From Bacteroidales bacterium (GTDB lineage Bacteria; Bacteroidota; Bacteroidia; Bacteroidales; VadinHA17), in assembly GCA_003157015.1 (NCBI GenBank), contig PMIJ01000127.1:1097-55604 (forward strand): a stretch of DNA of 54,508 nucleotides. Direction: 5' to 3'. Each line of letters starts with the position of its first letter. The first letter of the stretch is position 1. This document shows, in pieces, positions 53,639-54,508 of this stretch. Both the position numbers and the translations under genes were made by a program. The notes below the pieces were generated by a model that saw nothing but the letters and a program-made list of their open reading frames with translations, had not been told where the DNA came from and made no database searches.

Positions 53639-53715
53639 AAGCTCTTCGCAGCAAGCTACGAAGAACCGAGTTTACGAGCTCGGCGAAGCCAATGCGCTCG
53701 CGGGGATTCAATTCC
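53639..53715. repeat. Degenerate GC-rich inverted repeats after comEC
   Basis: CTTCGCAGCAAGCTACGAAGA and GAGTTTACGAGCTCGGCGAAG each contain small self-complementary parts (CTTCG/CGAAG, GAGCTC). The composition differs from the AT-rich surroundings. Non-coding, between convergent comEC and tsaC. Confidence 0.5.
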
Positions 53716-53747
53716 TGAAAATACTTTTCCTTTACAGAAGCAAATAC

Positions 53748-54362
53748 TTATAGTTCCAGGACACCTAATCCCTGTCTTACTATTTCTATCTCTTCCCCGG
53801 TACAATCGACAATCGTTGATGCTTCATTTCTGCCAAAACCTCCATCAATGACTGTGTCAGTAAAATCACGATACTTTTCATAAATCAGTTCCGGGTCGGT
53901 AGTATATTCAATTACTTCATCCGGATCATGTATTGAAGTTGTGATAATCGGTCGTCCGAGCTCCCTCACCAGTTCAAGTGCGATGTTATTATCAGGAATT
54001 CTGATCCCGACGGTCTTTTTTTTATTCTTAAACATTTTAGGAATCTGATTATTAGCCTGTACAATGAAAGTGAATGGGCCGGGCAGGTTTTTTTTCAGTA
54101 GCTTAAATATTGCATTATCCCTTATAACTGTATATTCTGAAAGCTGACTCATATCATGAAATATGAGGGAGAGATCGGGGTTTTTAGGATTCATCCCTTT
54201 AAAGCGGGCTATTCTCTCTATTGATTTGGTTGCCTGAATATCGCAGCCCATTGCGTACACTGTGTCAGTGGGGTAAATTATAATCCCTCCTGCTTCAAGC
54301 AAGTCGACTACCTGACGGATGTGTCCTGAATTTGGGTTCTCGTTATATATTCGGATTAGCAT
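53748..54362 (-). CDS. tsaC: L-threonylcarbamoyladenylate synthase (Sua5/YciO/YrdC family)
   Basis: 204-residue YrdC-fold protein. LLEAGGIIIYPTDTVYAMGCD (about 22-42) is the family signature, followed by KSIERIARFKGMNPKNPDLS with the KxR-type substrate-binding residues. LPGPFTFIVQANNQ, KKTVGIRIPDNNIALELV and GRPIITTSI are also characteristic. The enzyme makes threonylcarbamoyl-AMP for the t6A37 tRNA modification. Some members (YciO) have a different or unknown role. The length fits the short TsaC/YciO type without the Sua5 C-terminal domain. Confidence 0.87.
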   Translation of the reverse strand: MLIRIYNENPNSGHIRQVVDLLEAGGIIIYPTDTVYAMGCDIQATKSIERIARFKGMNPKNPDLSLIFHDMSQLSEYTVIRDNAIFKLLKKNLPGPFTFIVQANNQIPKMFKNKKKTVGIRIPDNNIALELVRELGRPIITTSIHDPDEVIEYTTDPELIYEKYRDFTDTVIDGGFGRNEASTIVDCTGEEIEIVRQGLGVLEL

Positions 54363-54409
54363 GAATGATAAAAATTTGCCAAATATAGAGAAAAGTGCCT
54401 AAAATGTGT

Positions 54410-54458
54410 AGTGCCTGGAGTACCGAGAGTATTTTTAACTCCATGTACTTCAGGCACT
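54410..54458. repeat. Inverted repeat AGTGCCTGGAGTAC / GTACTTCAGGCACT
   Basis: 14-base arms with one mismatch at 54410-54423 and 54445-54458, loop about 21 bases. It sits upstream of tsaC on its strand. Its CTTCAGGC core matches the repeat at 1329-1405. Confidence 0.6.
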
Positions 54459-54475
54459 CCAAACATTAAGTACTA

Positions 54476-54508
54476 AAAAAAAGGGTAAGCCCCTTATATC
54501 GCACCGCT
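54476..54508 (-). terminator. Probable 3' end and terminator of a minus-strand gene beyond the window
   Basis: On the minus strand the last bases read AGC GGT GCG ATA TAA, possibly the final four codons (Ser-Gly-Ala-Ile) and stop of a gene outside. A stem AAGGG...CCCTT and a run of T follow. Too short to identify the gene. Confidence 0.35.

Noticed and set aside
53636..53851. Plus-strand frame after comEC
   Set aside because: It covers GC-rich repeats and the end of tsaC in antisense, with no protein-like pattern.

Overview
The window comes from the chromosome of a member of the Bacteroidota, most likely an anaerobic or facultative Bacteroidales-type bacterium. The evidence is the AT-rich sequence with little Shine-Dalgarno use, several promoters of the form TTG, 18-20 bp, TAnnTTTG, a short primary sigma factor, a Rho with a long charged N-terminal insert, TamL, a PorT-like protein beside UbiE, a pRiA4b-ORF3-type gene beside miaA, a LuxC-type acyl-CoA reductase and a NifJ-type pyruvate:ferredoxin oxidoreductase. 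No rRNA, tRNA, CRISPR array, phage or complete insertion sequence was seen.

Layout. 1-5 kb: the start of bS21, a membrane-anchored helix-hairpin-helix protein, TamL and a divergent SpoU-type rRNA methyltransferase. 5-10 kb: an MFS carrier, then a tight minus-strand four-gene operon (CcdA-like thiol membrane protein, NapH-like polyferredoxin, small anchored protein, ICMT-like methyltransferase) preceded by a membrane-bound LytTR regulator. 10-17 kb: FAD oxidoreductase, PorT-like protein, UbiE, SDR, Ldh-type dehydrogenase, a DUF559 gene bracketed by inverted repeats, and a nitroreductase. 17-31 kb: an accessory carbohydrate region. It has a cytoplasmic-type set (TIM-barrel isomerase, MFS, Gfo/Idh/MocA), a nitrilase, a GT2/GT-C pair, and a four-gene operon joining a tetraheme NapC/NrfH-SUMF1 fusion to two Tat-exported Gfo/Idh/MocA proteins and a ThuA-like lipoprotein. 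31-39 kb: small lipoprotein, beta-barrel protein, GAPDH, SiaC-like protein with an orphan FtsX permease, and a BlaI/M56 sensor locus followed by two secreted TonB-C-terminal-domain proteins. 39-54.5 kb: mostly housekeeping genes (LuxC-like reductase, miaA, rpe, rpoD, rho, nifJ, ruvX, def), two hypothetical proteins, a comEC interrupted by one in-frame TGA, and tsaC.

The most interesting unit is the operon at 25.3-30.8 kb. It looks like a periplasmic sugar-oxidation or modification module wired to the quinone pool through an unusual cytochrome fusion. Its SUMF1 domain lacks the cysteines of formylglycine-generating enzymes. Second is a compact BlaI-type regulon: three near-identical palindromes (TTAGTTGCATAACTAA type) each overlap the -33 box of a promoter, for the blaI-M56 pair and for each of two TonB-domain genes. 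Third is the LytTR-linked thiol/FeS membrane operon.

Intergenic DNA is rich in short palindromic or inverted repeats of several families. Some supply the stop codon and last residues of neighbouring genes.

All functional calls rest on reading the sequence and remembered family signatures; no searches were run.
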